DNA of 31,315 nt from contig CALXJS010000013.1 in the NCBI GenBank assembly GCA_944388685.1, forward strand, positions 1-31,315, read 5' to 3'. The position numbers and the translations under genes were made by a program. Shown here in pieces: positions 1-9,073 of this stretch. Each line of letters opens with the position of its first letter. The first letter of the stretch is position 1. Source of the stretch: an uncultured Clostridia bacterium (GTDB taxonomy: Bacteria; Bacillota_A; Clostridia; TANB77; CAG-508). The notes under the pieces were generated by a model. The model was not told the origin of the DNA. It was given only the letters and a program-made list of their open reading frames with translations, and did not search any database.

Positions 1-2
1 TT

Positions 3-1535
3 ATCCATCATCCTGAAAGTGATGACTATTTAGAAGAATCTTGGCTATATGAAGCAATATCTGAAACCTATATACCACTATTAACAAATTTTCAAAAACT
101 AGTAGATGAAGGCGTTAATTTTAGAATTACCATGTCTATGACACCTCCTCTACTTTCTATGTTAGATAATAAATTATTACAAAGAAAATATATTCGTTAT
201 CTAAAACAACTAATCGAATTATCCGGAAAAGAAATTAAAAGAACAGCTGGAGATGAACGTTTAAATCAATTAGCCCATTACTATTATGATCGATATTCTA
301 ATGATTTACATCTATTCAAAGATGTATATAAATGTAACCTAATTCAAGCTTTTAAACATTTTCAAGATATTGGCGTATTGGAAATTATTACTTGTGGTGC
401 AACCCATGGATACTTCCCTATTTTATATGTGAATGAAAAAACAGTAAAAGCACAAATTGCCGTTGGTGTTCAAACATATGAACGTTACTTTGGAAGGAAA
501 CCTCGTGGAATTTGGCTTCCTGAATGTGGTTATGTCCCAGAAGCTGATAAATATTTAAAAGAATTTGGAATCGATTATATTATTACTGAAACACATGGTA
601 TTTTATATGCAGACCCTACGCCTCTGTATGGTACTTTTGCCCCTATTGTTTCTCCAGAAGGTGTTATTGCCTTTGGTAGAGACATTGAGTCTTCAAGACA
701 AGTATGGAGTTCTATCAATGGTTATCCTGGAGATTTCAATTATAGAGAATTTTATCGTGATATTGGTTATGATGCTGATTATGATTACATTAAACCATAT
801 ATTGCTCACAATGGTGTCAGAGTACATACAGGTATTAAATATTATAGAATTACAGGAAAAACTGAATTCAAAGATTATTATAATATACAATGGGCAAAAG
901 ATTCTGCAGAAAGACAAGCTGGTCACTTCTTTGATTCTAGAAATGCCCAAATTGAAAATCTTTCACATTATACAGAAAATCCACCAATAATTCTATGTCC
1001 TTATGATGCCGAATTATACGGTCATTGGTGGTATGAAGGGCCATATTGGTTATATGTTTTATTTAAAAAAATCTATTATGATGATTGCAATTTTGAATTA
1101 ATTACACCATCTGAGTATATTGATAAATATCCAAACATGCAAGTTTCTTCTCCTTGTCGTTCTAGTTGGGGAGCAAATGGATATAGTGAAGTATGGTTAA
1201 ATCCAACAAATGATTATGCTCATAGACATCTTCATGTAGCAGGTGACAGAATGTGCGAACTTGCTCATTTATATCCAAATGCAAAAGGGTTAAAGAAAAA
1301 AGCATTAAATCAATGTGCTAGAGAATTATTATTGGCACAAAGTAGTGATTGGCTATTTATCATCACAAATGGTACAATGGTTGATTATGCAAAAAAAAGA
1401 ATTAAAGATCATATTGGTCGATTTACGAAATTGTATTATCAAATAAAAGAAGACAACATTGATGAAGATTTCTTAAAAGATATTTCCAAAAAGGATTGTG
1501 TATTTCCAGATATTGATTACATGATTTATGGTTAG
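3..1535 (+). CDS. GH57 1,4-alpha-glucan branching enzyme (5' end off window)
   Basis: The frame is open from the left edge, and its first residues (IHHPESDDYLEESWLYEA) match the region just after the HAHLPF motif of GH57 branching enzymes, so probably only 10-20 N-terminal residues are missing. The family transfers alpha-1,4-glucan segments to make alpha-1,6 branches in cytoplasmic glycogen-like polymer. The catalytic Glu is in GIWLPECGY (codon 522-524) and the catalytic Asp in CPYDAELYGHWW (codon 1005-1007). The C-terminal third is the helical DUF1957-type region. About 510 residues are visible, against roughly 520-530 usual. The ATG at 132 is internal, not the start. The TAG stop shares its last base with the 97-bp palindrome that follows. 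With the GH13 amylase near 18 kb it suggests alpha-glucan storage and turnover. Family assignment is firm; branching rather than amylase activity is inferred from the motifs. Confidence 0.92.
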   Translation: MHHPESDDYLEESWLYEAISETYIPLLTNFQKLVDEGVNFRITMSMTPPLLSMLDNKLLQRKYIRYLKQLIELSGKEIKRTAGDERLNQLAHYYYDRYSNDLHLFKDVYKCNLIQAFKHFQDIGVLEIITCGATHGYFPILYVNEKTVKAQIAVGVQTYERYFGRKPRGIWLPECGYVPEADKYLKEFGIDYIITETHGILYADPTPLYGTFAPIVSPEGVIAFGRDIESSRQVWSSINGYPGDFNYREFYRDIGYDADYDYIKPYIAHNGVRVHTGIKYYRITGKTEFKDYYNIQWAKDSAERQAGHFFDSRNAQIENLSHYTENPPIILCPYDAELYGHWWYEGPYWLYVLFKKIYYDDCNFELITPSEYIDKYPNMQVSSPCRSSWGANGYSEVWLNPTNDYAHRHLHVAGDRMCELAHLYPNAKGLKKKALNQCARELLLAQSSDWLFIITNGTMVDYAKKRIKDHIGRFTKLYYQIKEDNIDEDFLKDISKKDCVFPDIDYMIYG

Positions 1536-1631
1536 GGACGTGCCAAATCGTTTCAGAATGAACCCAAAAGGGACAGACCTTTTTAAGATCTGTCCCTTTT
1601 GGGTTCATTCTGAAACGATTTAGCACGTCCC
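1535..1631. repeat. 97-bp near-perfect palindromic REP-like element
   Basis: Two 43-nt arms (1535-1577 and 1589-1631) are inverted copies with one mismatch around an 11-nt centre. Both outer ends read TAGGGACGTGC when taken outward-in. The TAG of the upstream GH57 gene is part of the left end. A single diverged arm recurs at 21197-21239. As RNA it would form a very long hairpin and could end transcription from the upstream gene. The interspersed, palindromic, GGGAC-ended form resembles REP elements moved by RAYT transposases; no such transposase is in the window. Confidence 0.85.
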
Positions 1632-1636
1632 TATCG

Positions 1637-1665
1637 TTCACTTATTTTTTTTCTTATCATATAAT
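1637..1665 (+). promoter_or_regulatory. Sigma-A-like promoter of ytxC
   Basis: A perfect -10 box TATAAT (1660-1665) lies 17 bp from a 4/6 -35 box TTCACT (1637-1642), starting six bases after the palindrome ends and about 60 bp upstream of the ytxC start. It would let ytxC be transcribed independently of the GH57 gene. Confidence 0.5.
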
Positions 1666-1725
1666 AATGTATAAGTTTTTCAATTTGGTAGATACTAGTT
1701 TTATAAGAAAGGGGTATTTTCGTAT

Positions 1726-2598
1726 ATGAAATCATTATGCATAAAAACAAATAATTCTAAAATACTAGATTATCTACTAAATGAATTAAAATATTCTGAA
1801 ATACAACACATCTGTTTTTCCGAAAATCACTTTAAAAATTATAAAAATATTATTATTCACTACCTTTCTGATAATGATTATTCATACTTTTTTTCCAAAC
1901 TGAGTAACCTTTTATCTTTTATGATAATTGATGAATTTGAAGATCTTCTTATGAAAAGAATAATTGATAAAAACTATTTTTATTTTGACTCACTTGAAAG
2001 AAATAAAATATTAAAAAATTGCTATAGTATTTTATCTGATGAATATTATACATGGTTTGATAAAAAGTTCGAGGCTCTTTATAATTGTATATATTCATTT
2101 ATCTCTCATAACAAAATTTTGATATTAGATGGTTTTATAAATTTTAGATTACAACCATATATTTCTATTTTAGATGATATTATATCTGAAGGTGTAAATA
2201 ACTATATTATTGAAAAAGAATATATGGAATTTATCTCTTTATTAAAGTTATATATTAATTCACAAAAAAATAATTCCAATATTATACACCTAATTTATAA
2301 AACTTCTGAGTCTATACTATTAGATGAAAATAAAAATTTGATTTTAAATTCAGAAGAAATTTTTAATGCAAAATATCTAAGTGATATATCCTTTTCTTCT
2401 AATGATTATACTTTAAATTCACTTTTGAACTTACTTCCTAAAAAAATTTTTATTCATTTAATTGATAATCAAATCGATGAATTTATAAATACTTTGCAGT
2501 TAATTTTTGAAAACCGTGTATCAATTTGTTTAAACTGTGAAATTTGTAATTTGTATCGATATCATAAAAAAAATATTACGAAGAATAACACCACATAA
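1726..2598 (+). CDS. ytxC: Putative sporulation protein YtxC
   Basis: This 290-residue protein matches my recollection of the YtxC family (about 280-300 residues, found in spore formers). The recognisable core is at about residues 140-185, with an NFRLQPYISIL stretch, then IIEKEYMEFISLLKLYINSQ and a following IHLIY. The biochemical role of YtxC is unknown. A cysteine-containing C-terminus (SICLNCEICNLY) is visible; I do not know if it binds metal. The start is supported by AGAAAGGGG about 11 nt upstream. It is rich in Ile, Asn, Tyr and Lys, with no signal peptide and no convincing membrane segment. It has its own promoter and is followed by a hairpin shared with the convergent gene. gpr 1.1 kb away supports the sporulation reading. 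Confidence 0.7.
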   Translation: MKSLCIKTNNSKILDYLLNELKYSEIQHICFSENHFKNYKNIIIHYLSDNDYSYFFSKLSNLLSFMIIDEFEDLLMKRIIDKNYFYFDSLERNKILKNCYSILSDEYYTWFDKKFEALYNCIYSFISHNKILILDGFINFRLQPYISILDDIISEGVNNYIIEKEYMEFISLLKLYINSQKNNSNIIHLIYKTSESILLDENKNLILNSEEIFNAKYLSDISFSSNDYTLNSLLNLLPKKIFIHLIDNQIDEFINTLQLIFENRVSICLNCEICNLYRYHKKNITKNNTT

Positions 2599-2614
2599 TG
2601 ATATAGATGGTAAA

Positions 2615-2659
2615 ATGCACCTAAAATATTAAACATAATTTTAATATTCTTAGGTGCAT
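2615..2659 (-). terminator. Hairpin between convergent genes
   Basis: Arms of about 19 nt starting ATGCACCTAA pair around a short A/T loop with one mismatch. Read on the minus strand the hairpin is followed by TTTTA, so it fits a terminator for the minus gene ending at 2681. On the plus strand it follows ytxC but lacks a U-tract. Confidence 0.55.
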
Positions 2660-2680
2660 CCCTCTATAGTATTTTAGATA

Positions 2681-3463
2681 CTATCCATTTATAATTGCAT
2701 TTAAATAATTTATAGCTTCTTGTAATCCTGGTAATAATGCATTTATTAAATTTTCATCAGTTTGTATTTTCCATTCTCCTTCTTGTTTTGTTAATTGTAT
2801 TGTCGTAGATACTGTTTTGGTTCCAATTTCTTCGTTTCTTAATTGTTCTTTTAATTGATTTCTTTGTTCCTCTTCTGTAAATGACTCTCCACTAAAAGCA
2901 ATTCTTAAAGCTTCTTGTGTATAATTAGAAATGATTTGATCAAAATCTTTATTTGTAAGTTCTATTTCTATACTTGCTTTATCTTCGTCTTTTGAAATAT
3001 TTAAGGTTTTCCATGTTAATTTATTAAAAAGTAAAGCTTGTGCTTCTTCATCAATTTTTAAATTTTGTAACATTTCTGACGAATTAACAATTTCATCATA
3101 ATTTATATATTGATTAACACTCTCAAAATCGCCGTTTTTTAAACTATTTAGCATTCCTTCTACTGTTTTTTCTGGTGTTTGCGGTACTAATATTAATGCA
3201 GTTACAATTGCAAGTACAATTATCAATAAAACAATTCCGCCTACCCAATATCCAATTTTATTACTACTTTTCTCCTTATTTTCTATGTTTTCCTTGCTTT
3301 TTTTCTTTGCCTTTTTATTATCTATTTTGTCCATGTCTTTCTCTTTTTTTAAATCTTTTCCTGTTACTTTGCTAAATTTAGGTTCTTCAACTTTCTCATT
3401 TTTAACCTCTTTTACTTTTTCTGTTTTTTCTACTTTTGCTACTTTTTCTTCTTTTTCTTCCAT
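2681..3463 (-). CDS. Membrane-anchored protein, charged N-terminus and extracytoplasmic NTF2-like/DUF4878-type domain
   Basis: I do not recognise a specific gene. The 260 residues divide into a Lys/Glu-rich cytoplasmic tail of about 70 residues, one membrane helix (about 71-93, GYWVGGIVLLIIVLAIV), and an outside domain beginning PEKTVEGMLNSLKNGDFESVNQY. That start is typical of small NTF2-like/DUF4878-like domains in Firmicute surface proteins. There is no lipobox or cleavable signal peptide, so it is probably anchored with N-in, C-out topology. The start is set by GGGAGG seven bases upstream. It is divergent in role from gpr upstream, with 230 bp between them, so it may have its own promoter. 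No enzymatic motif is visible, and the domain name is inferred from sequence style only. Confidence 0.6.
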   Translation of the reverse strand: MEEKEEKVAKVEKTEKVKEVKNEKVEEPKFSKVTGKDLKKEKDMDKIDNKKAKKKSKENIENKEKSSNKIGYWVGGIVLLIIVLAIVTALILVPQTPEKTVEGMLNSLKNGDFESVNQYINYDEIVNSSEMLQNLKIDEEAQALLFNKLTWKTLNISKDEDKASIEIELTNKDFDQIISNYTQEALRIAFSGESFTEEEQRNQLKEQLRNEEIGTKTVSTTIQLTKQEGEWKIQTDENLINALLPGLQEAINYLNAIING

Positions 3464-3696
3464 AGAAACCTCCCATCCGAACAGTCACTGCTCTTATTTT
3501 TTCTGCAGTAAGATTCGTCCTTCTTCTACAAAAATTATATATTAATAAAAAAATTTTTTCAACTATTTTTCTACATTTTTTAGAATTTATCTTAATCTCA
3601 TGTTACATTTCACAGTTATTTTCTAAAACACTTTAAAACCAGAATATATAAATATTTTGTGAAATTAAATGTGCAAATGGAAGAATATTATAAATT

Positions 3697-4632
3697 CTAT
3701 ACTGCTTGATTAATTCCCGTTGCCACAATTTTACTCATATTTTCAATTAATCCGTCAATTTCTTTTGGGGTTACAATTAAATTATAATCTTGTGGAACTA
3801 AGGCTTCTTTTATTTCTTCATAATTATCTTCTTGTTTCAATTGATTTAGATAATCATTCGACTTTGCTTCATCTTGTAATTTCGTAATAAATAAATCTAA
3901 TGAATCATTTACGAGTACTGCTGTTTCTACAACTGTTGGAATTCCGATTGCAATAACTGGTATTCCTAATGTATTTTGACTAATTTCTTTTCTTGTATTT
4001 CCAACTCCTGCACCTGGTACAATTCCTGTATCTGATATTTGAACAGTACTACTAATTCTTTCTATACTTCTAGAAGCTAAAGCATCTATTACAATCAACA
4101 ATTTTGGATGTGTATTTTGAACAATGCCTTGTAAAATTTCCACTGTCTCTATTCCTGTTGTTCCTAATACGCCTGGAGAAATAGCACTCACATTTCTAGC
4201 ACCTTCTTTTACATATTGTGGTAAATACTTAATCATATGTCTTGTTACTTCAATATCATTAATGACTTTAGGTCCTAATGCATCTGGTGTTACATAAATA
4301 TTTCCAAGGCCAACTACCAATATTTCAGCATTTTTATCCACATGACTATCGACAATTTTTCTTAATTCTTCTGATAATGTATCTGCTGATTTTTGAATTT
4401 CCTCTTCTCCTGCAATTTTTAAATTTTTGATATCGATTGTCACATACACACCTTTTGGCTTTCCAATTGCCTTCTCCCCTTCTTCATTGGTTATTTTTAC
4501 TCTATCAACTTTTATGTTTTCATCAATTTGTTCCTCTTCACTCTCTATTCCATTAATTTCATTTTCTAATTTATTAGCAGTTCTATAAATTTCTCTTCTC
4601 TCTGTTGCTAAATCTGTTCTAAAATTCAACAT
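3697..4632 (-). CDS. gpr: Germination protease GPR
   Basis: GPR degrades the small acid-soluble proteins that coat DNA in the spore core, releasing amino acids at germination. The N-terminus (NFRTDLATERREIY) is the GPR propeptide region, which resembles the SASP cleavage site. Conserved blocks follow: VVGLGNIYVTPDALGPKV, SAISPGVLGTTGIETVEI, LIVIDALASRS and ISDTGIVPGAGVGN. The 311 residues are slightly short of the usual 320-370. The start is supported by AAAGGAG at good spacing. In other species gpr is transcribed late in the forespore by sigma-G; I could not confirm such a promoter here. This gene is the clearest sign that the organism forms spores. Confidence 0.95.
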   Translation of the reverse strand: MLNFRTDLATERREIYRTANKLENEINGIESEEEQIDENIKVDRVKITNEEGEKAIGKPKGVYVTIDIKNLKIAGEEEIQKSADTLSEELRKIVDSHVDKNAEILVVGLGNIYVTPDALGPKVINDIEVTRHMIKYLPQYVKEGARNVSAISPGVLGTTGIETVEILQGIVQNTHPKLLIVIDALASRSIERISSTVQISDTGIVPGAGVGNTRKEISQNTLGIPVIAIGIPTVVETAVLVNDSLDLFITKLQDEAKSNDYLNQLKQEDNYEEIKEALVPQDYNLIVTPKEIDGLIENMSKIVATGINQAV

Positions 4633-4748
4633 AATCTTCTCCTTTCCTATTTTTGTCCGTTTGGGGACGTTTCCTTTTGGACATTTTCATTTCATTGTAT
4701 TTTTAGTATCTGTAAAAAGCTGTATTTTTATTCAATGTAATATAATTC

Positions 4749-4776
4749 AAAAAAAGATGTCCTTTTAAGACATCTT
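4749..4776 (-). terminator. Rho-independent terminator overlapping the hydrolase stop codon
   Basis: An 8-bp stem AAGATGTC/GACATCTT with a 7-nt loop is followed on the minus strand by seven T residues. The TAA stop of the hydrolase gene lies in the loop, so the last codons of the gene form one arm. Confidence 0.8.
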
Positions 4777-5697
4777 CTTTTTTAACCATAAATATATATC
4801 ATTATAGATTGTATCTTTACATTTTTCATGTAATATATCATGACGCAAATTTGGGTATAGCTTAATCTCCACATCTTCTATTCCAGCTTTTTTAAATATC
4901 TCATGTGTCTTTATTACACCTTTTCCAAATTCTCCTACTGGATCTTTATCTCCTGAAAGTAAAAATATAGGCATTTTTTTATTCATCTTTTGGATATTTT
5001 TCAACTCAGCCGTATATTGCATTCCTGTAAGCATTTCTCTAAATAACCCTGCTGAATAATTTTCTCCTCTTAATGGATCTTTTATATATTCATCTAATGC
5101 TTCTTCATTAGAACATAGCCAATCAAAAGCAGTTCTATTTGGTTTAAACAATTTGTTATATGTCTCAAATGTTAAACTTTTTATTACTGGACTCGTATTT
5201 TCTTCTCCTACTTTTTTTGCTTCTTTATTTGCCATCATTTTTGCAATAGCAATTTTAAAATTAGGAATATAACCTGTACCCATAATAATTGCACCATCTA
5301 ATGGTTCTTGTGCATAATCAATTAAGTATGTTCTTACTAAAAATGATCCTAGTGAAAATCCAAGTATCATATATGGTACATTTGGATATTTTTTCTTTGT
5401 CATTTGCTTACAAGTATCTATATCTTTTACCACAAAATTCCAACTTCCATTTGGTCCAAAATACATTGGTTTACCATTTGGTGCAATTGATTGTCCATGT
5501 CCTAAATGGTCATTTCCCACAACAACAAAACCTTTTTGTGTAAAAAACTCTGCAAAATTTTCATATCTTAAAATATATTCTGTAACACCATGTGCTATTT
5601 GAATAACCCCTTTTATTTCTGTTTCTGGTTTCCATTCAACTGCATGGATTTGTGTTTTTCCATCTGCTGATGGATAATAAAATTCATTTTTTATCAT
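4765..5697 (-). CDS. Alpha/beta hydrolase, lysophospholipase/monoacylglycerol lipase-like
   Basis: This is a cytoplasmic serine hydrolase of the Hydrolase_4 group (about 310 residues), whose members cleave monoacylglycerols, lysophospholipids or related esters. The N-terminal block HGVTEYILRYENFAEFF and GNDHLGHGQS are typical. The nucleophile Ser is in GFSLGS, the acid Asp in LSGDKDPVG, and the His in LRHDILHE, so the triad is complete. Two in-frame ATGs lie six bases apart (5703 and 5697). AGGAGG is only two bases before the first but eight before the second, so I chose the second. The stop codon is inside its terminator. The natural substrate cannot be read from the sequence. Confidence 0.85.
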   Translation of the reverse strand: MIKNEFYYPSADGKTQIHAVEWKPETEIKGVIQIAHGVTEYILRYENFAEFFTQKGFVVVGNDHLGHGQSIAPNGKPMYFGPNGSWNFVVKDIDTCKQMTKKKYPNVPYMILGFSLGSFLVRTYLIDYAQEPLDGAIIMGTGYIPNFKIAIAKMMANKEAKKVGEENTSPVIKSLTFETYNKLFKPNRTAFDWLCSNEEALDEYIKDPLRGENYSAGLFREMLTGMQYTAELKNIQKMNKKMPIFLLSGDKDPVGEFGKGVIKTHEIFKKAGIEDVEIKLYPNLRHDILHEKCKDTIYNDIYLWLKKKMS

Positions 5698-5765
5698 TTG
5701 CATTTCCTCCTTTTTAATTTAATTTCTTTCTGTGTTATTTTTAATCTTTTTTCTATACATATTCT

Positions 5766-8594
5766 CTATTCTAAATATTTTTTCAAAAACTTTCCGGTAT
5801 AACTTCTTTCATTTAAACAAACTTGTTCAGGTGTTCCAACCGCTACGACTTCTCCACCATTATCTCCACCTTCTGGACCTAAATCAATAATATGGTCACA
5901 AGTTTTGATTAAATCTAAATTATGCTCAATTACAATAATGGTATTTCCTGTATCCACTAATCTTTGTAAAATATCCACTAATTTATGAACATCTGCAATA
6001 TGAAGTCCTGTGGTTGGTTCATCTAAAATGTATAACGTTTTTCCGGTTGCTTTTTTAGACAATTCTGTTGCGAGTTTAACTCTTTGTGCTTCTCCTCCTG
6101 ATAAAGTGGTTGATGGTTGTCCTAATTTTATATAACTTAGTCCTACATCATATAATGTTTGAATTTTTTGTTTAATTCTTGGTATTTTATCAAAAAATTG
6201 TAGTGCTTCTTCAACAGTCATATCTAACACATCTGCAATCGTTTTTCCTTTATATTTTACCTCTAAGGTTTCTCTATTATATCTCTTTCCTTTACATACT
6301 TCACAAGGTACATAAATATCTGGTAAGAAATGCATTTCGATTTTGTGAACACCATCTCCATTACAACTTTCACATCTTCCTCCTGGTACATTGAAACTAA
6401 ATCTTCCCTTTTGATATCCTCTTAATTTTGCTTCTTCTGTTTCGGCAAAAATATCTCTAATTAAATCAAATACACCTGTATATGTCGCAGGATTTGAACG
6501 TGGTGTTCTTCCAATTGGTGATTGGTCTATATTGATAATTTTATCAATTTGATTAATTCCTTTTATTCCTTTACATTTTCCTGGTTTTTCATTAGAACCA
6601 TTTAATTCTTTTGCAATACTCTTATATAACACTTCATTGACTAGAGTAGATTTTCCTGAACCAGATACCCCTGTCACACAAGTAAATACACCTAGTGGAA
6701 ATTTTACACTAATATTTTTTAAGTTATTTTCCGTTGCCCCTTGCACTTCAATTACTTTTGATTTTGTATGTTTTCTTCTTTTTTGTGGTACTGGAATTTT
6801 TAATCTTCCACTTAAATATTTTCCTGTAATAGAATTTTCCACTTGCTTAATTTCTTCAGCAGTTCCTTGTGCCATCACCTGTCCACCATGGTTTCCTGCA
6901 CCTGGTCCTATGTCAATCACTTGATCTGCTGCATACATGGTATCTTCATCATGTTCTACAACAAGTAATGTATTTCCTAAATCTCTTAGCTTTTTTAATG
7001 TTGCTAATAATCTATCATTGTCTCTTTGATGTAATCCAATACTTGGCTCGTCCAATATATATAGTACCCCTGTTAATCCAGAGCCAATTTGGGTTGCCAG
7101 TCTTATTCTTTGTGCCTCTCCTCCTGATAAAGTTCCTGCACTTCTTGATAATGTCAAATATTCTAATCCTACATCAATTAGAAATTGCAATCTTTGACGA
7201 ATTTCTTTTAATATTAAATCTGAAATCATCGCTTCTGTTTTATTTAATTGTAAATTATCCAAATAATCTCTTATTTGATTAATTGACATGGCTGTTAATT
7301 CATTAATGTTTTTATCTCCTACTTTTATAGATAAAATTTCTGGTTTTAATCTTGCTCCATGACATGCATAACATGGTGAATTACTCATATACATTTCATA
7401 GAAATCACGCATTCCTTGTGATTTTGTTTCATTATGACGTCTATCTAAGGTTGGAAGTACCCCTTCAAATGGTGCTCTAAATCTTCTAATACCTGCTGGT
7501 GATGCATATTCAAAATCAATTTCTTCATCACCTGTACCATATAAGATTTTTTCCATAAAGCTTCTTGGTAACTCTTTAATTTTCTTTCCTTTAATATCAA
7601 TTCCATAATGTTTTCCGATACTTTCAAAGTACATTTTTGCCATCGTGTCACCTTTTTTCATGGTACTTGAACCAAAGGCTTTGACACCATCATATAAGGT
7701 TTTATTTTTATCTGGAATGATTAAATCTTCATCCATTTTCATTAAATATCCAATACCTGTACAAGTTGGGCAAGCCCCCATTGGATTATTAAATGAAAAC
7801 ATTCTAGGTGTTAATTCTGGGAAACTAAAGCCACAATCTGGGCAAGCATAATTACAACTATATAATTTTTCTCCTTTTCCAACTACATCAATTAATACTA
7901 ATTGATTAGCATGTTTTAAAGCAACTTCCACAGATTCTGTTAATCTACTTAAGATCTCTGGTTTGATCACCAATCTATCGACAACTAATTCAATATTATG
8001 TTTTTTCTTCCTATCTAAATCAATATCATCAGAAAGTTCATACATTTCTCCATCAATTCTAACTCTAACAAATCCTTCTTTCTGAAATTCTTCTAATTGT
8101 TTTGTATATTCCCCTTTTCTTCCTCTAACCACTGGTGCCAATACTTGAATTCTAGTTCCTTCTTCTAATTCCATAATATTATCGACAATTTGGTCTATGG
8201 TTTGTTTTTCAATTTTTTTACCACAATTTGGACAATATGGTACACCAATTCTAGCATACAATAAACGAATATAGTCATAAATTTCTGTAACGGTTCCTAC
8301 TGTGGAACGAGGATTTTTTGAGGTTGTCTTTTGATCAATAGAAATTGCTGGTGATAACCCTTCTATACTTTCTACATCTGGTTTTTCCATTAAGCCTAAG
8401 AATTGTCTAGCATATGATGATAAACTTTCTACATATCTTCTTTGTCCTTCTGCATATAAAGTATCAAATGCTAAACTAGATTTTCCGGAACCAGATAGTC
8501 CTGTGATAACAACTAATTTATCTCTTGGTATTTCTAAATTTATATTTTTTAAATTATGTTCTTTTGCACCCTTTATGATAATTTTGTCATTCAT
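5766..8594 (-). CDS. uvrA: UvrABC excision nuclease subunit A
   Basis: UvrA is the damage-sensing ATPase of nucleotide excision repair and works as a dimer with UvrB. The 942-residue length is normal. The first Walker A is [10 protein letters not shown] near residues 31-40, with a Cys pair CPNCGKKI and the zinc module [19 protein letters not shown]. An [12 protein letters not shown] signature and [14 protein letters not shown] follow. The second half has [10 protein letters not shown], the zinc motif [10 protein letters not shown] with [21 protein letters not shown] and [11 protein letters not shown]. The start has GGAGG seven bases upstream and a promoter about 60 bp away. uvrB and uvrC are not in the window. 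Its frame is intact and it contains no in-frame CGG codon. Confidence 0.98.
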   Translation of the reverse strand: MNDKIIIKGAKEHNLKNINLEIPRDKLVVITGLSGSGKSSLAFDTLYAEGQRRYVESLSSYARQFLGLMEKPDVESIEGLSPAISIDQKTTSKNPRSTVGTVTEIYDYIRLLYARIGVPYCPNCGKKIEKQTIDQIVDNIMELEEGTRIQVLAPVVRGRKGEYTKQLEEFQKEGFVRVRIDGEMYELSDDIDLDRKKKHNIELVVDRLVIKPEILSRLTESVEVALKHANQLVLIDVVGKGEKLYSCNYACPDCGFSFPELTPRMFSFNNPMGACPTCTGIGYLMKMDEDLIIPDKNKTLYDGVKAFGSSTMKKGDTMAKMYFESIGKHYGIDIKGKKIKELPRSFMEKILYGTGDEEIDFEYASPAGIRRFRAPFEGVLPTLDRRHNETKSQGMRDFYEMYMSNSPCYACHGARLKPEILSIKVGDKNINELTAMSINQIRDYLDNLQLNKTEAMISDLILKEIRQRLQFLIDVGLEYLTLSRSAGTLSGGEAQRIRLATQIGSGLTGVLYILDEPSIGLHQRDNDRLLATLKKLRDLGNTLLVVEHDEDTMYAADQVIDIGPGAGNHGGQVMAQGTAEEIKQVENSITGKYLSGRLKIPVPQKRRKHTKSKVIEVQGATENNLKNISVKFPLGVFTCVTGVSGSGKSTLVNEVLYKSIAKELNGSNEKPGKCKGIKGINQIDKIINIDQSPIGRTPRSNPATYTGVFDLIRDIFAETEEAKLRGYQKGRFSFNVPGGRCESCNGDGVHKIEMHFLPDIYVPCEVCKGKRYNRETLEVKYKGKTIADVLDMTVEEALQFFDKIPRIKQKIQTLYDVGLSYIKLGQPSTTLSGGEAQRVKLATELSKKATGKTLYILDEPTTGLHIADVHKLVDILQRLVDTGNTIIVIEHNLDLIKTCDHIIDLGPEGGDNGGEVVAVGTPEQVCLNERSYTGKFLKKYLE

Positions 8595-8655
8595 GAAAAT
8601 TCCTCCATAATTTTATATTGATATTTATTTTGAATGTTTATAAATTTTCAGTCAC

Positions 8656-8684
8656 ATTATACTATATTTTTTTAGTAAAAACAA
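8656..8684 (-). promoter_or_regulatory. Promoter of uvrA
   Basis: On the minus strand a perfect TATAAT (8656-8661) is 17 bp downstream of TTGTTT (8679-8684), which keeps the TTG core of the -35 box. It is about 60 bp upstream of the uvrA start. No clear LexA box is visible beside it. Confidence 0.5.
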
Positions 8685-8721
8685 GAGTTTGGTTAGTTTT
8701 GTTGTTAAAAATTTGTTACTA

Positions 8722-8974
8722 TTGTTACAGTTCAGACCAACATGTTGAAAAGGTTACCTATATATTATTTTGAAATACCGCCTAAGCGACCAAACGAACG
8801 AAGTGAGTGCGATTGGAGCAACCTTCTTTCGTTGAAAAGTAAATTTTTAGATAGGATTAAATTTATTTAAGACTAGCTAAAAATTGATTTTTCAACATAA
8901 GTGGTTGCGACACACAAGGTATGAAAAATAATATATAGGTAACCTTTCCAACATGTTGGTCTGAATTGTAACAA
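8722..8974. repeat. 253-bp foldback element (MITE-like or structured RNA)
   Basis: The outer arms (about 8722-8777 and 8918-8974) are inverted copies of about 55 bp with only a few mismatches, sharing TCAGACCAACATGTTG and GGTTACCTATATATTATTT. Inside is a second inverted pair around GTTGAAAAGTAAATTTTTAG and its counterpart near 8880-8902, plus GCAACC pairing with GGTTGC. The whole element can therefore fold back along its length. It contains no coding frame and starts about ten bases beyond the restored end of the ABC subunit gene. It accounts for most of the uvrA-ABC gap. Confidence 0.75.
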
Positions 8975-8983
8975 AAAAATAAT

Positions 8984-9073
8984 TTAAACAATTTTTCCTT
9001 CCTTCATCTCTATCACTTTTTGACAATTTTCAAGCATATTTAATCTATGGGCAATCATAATGGTAATTCTTCC
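8984..9073 (-). other. Frame-shifted C-terminal tail of the ABC exporter subunit
   Basis: In the +1 frame relative to the upstream ORF this stretch encodes a conserved ABC ATPase end: GRITIMIAHRLNMLENCQK, then VIEMKEGKIV and a TAA stop. It carries the H-loop (switch) histidine in IAHRL. Joined at the CGG at 9072-9074, with base 9074 skipped, it makes a 552-residue protein. Nothing suggests it is translated by itself, as it has no start codon or ribosome binding site. Confidence 0.85.

Noticed and set aside
4655..4685. A third member of the GGGACG repeat families upstream of gpr
   Set aside because: It contains GGGGACGTTTCC and short GTCC/GGAC ends, but the similarity is too short to call a copy; it may be a degraded remnant.
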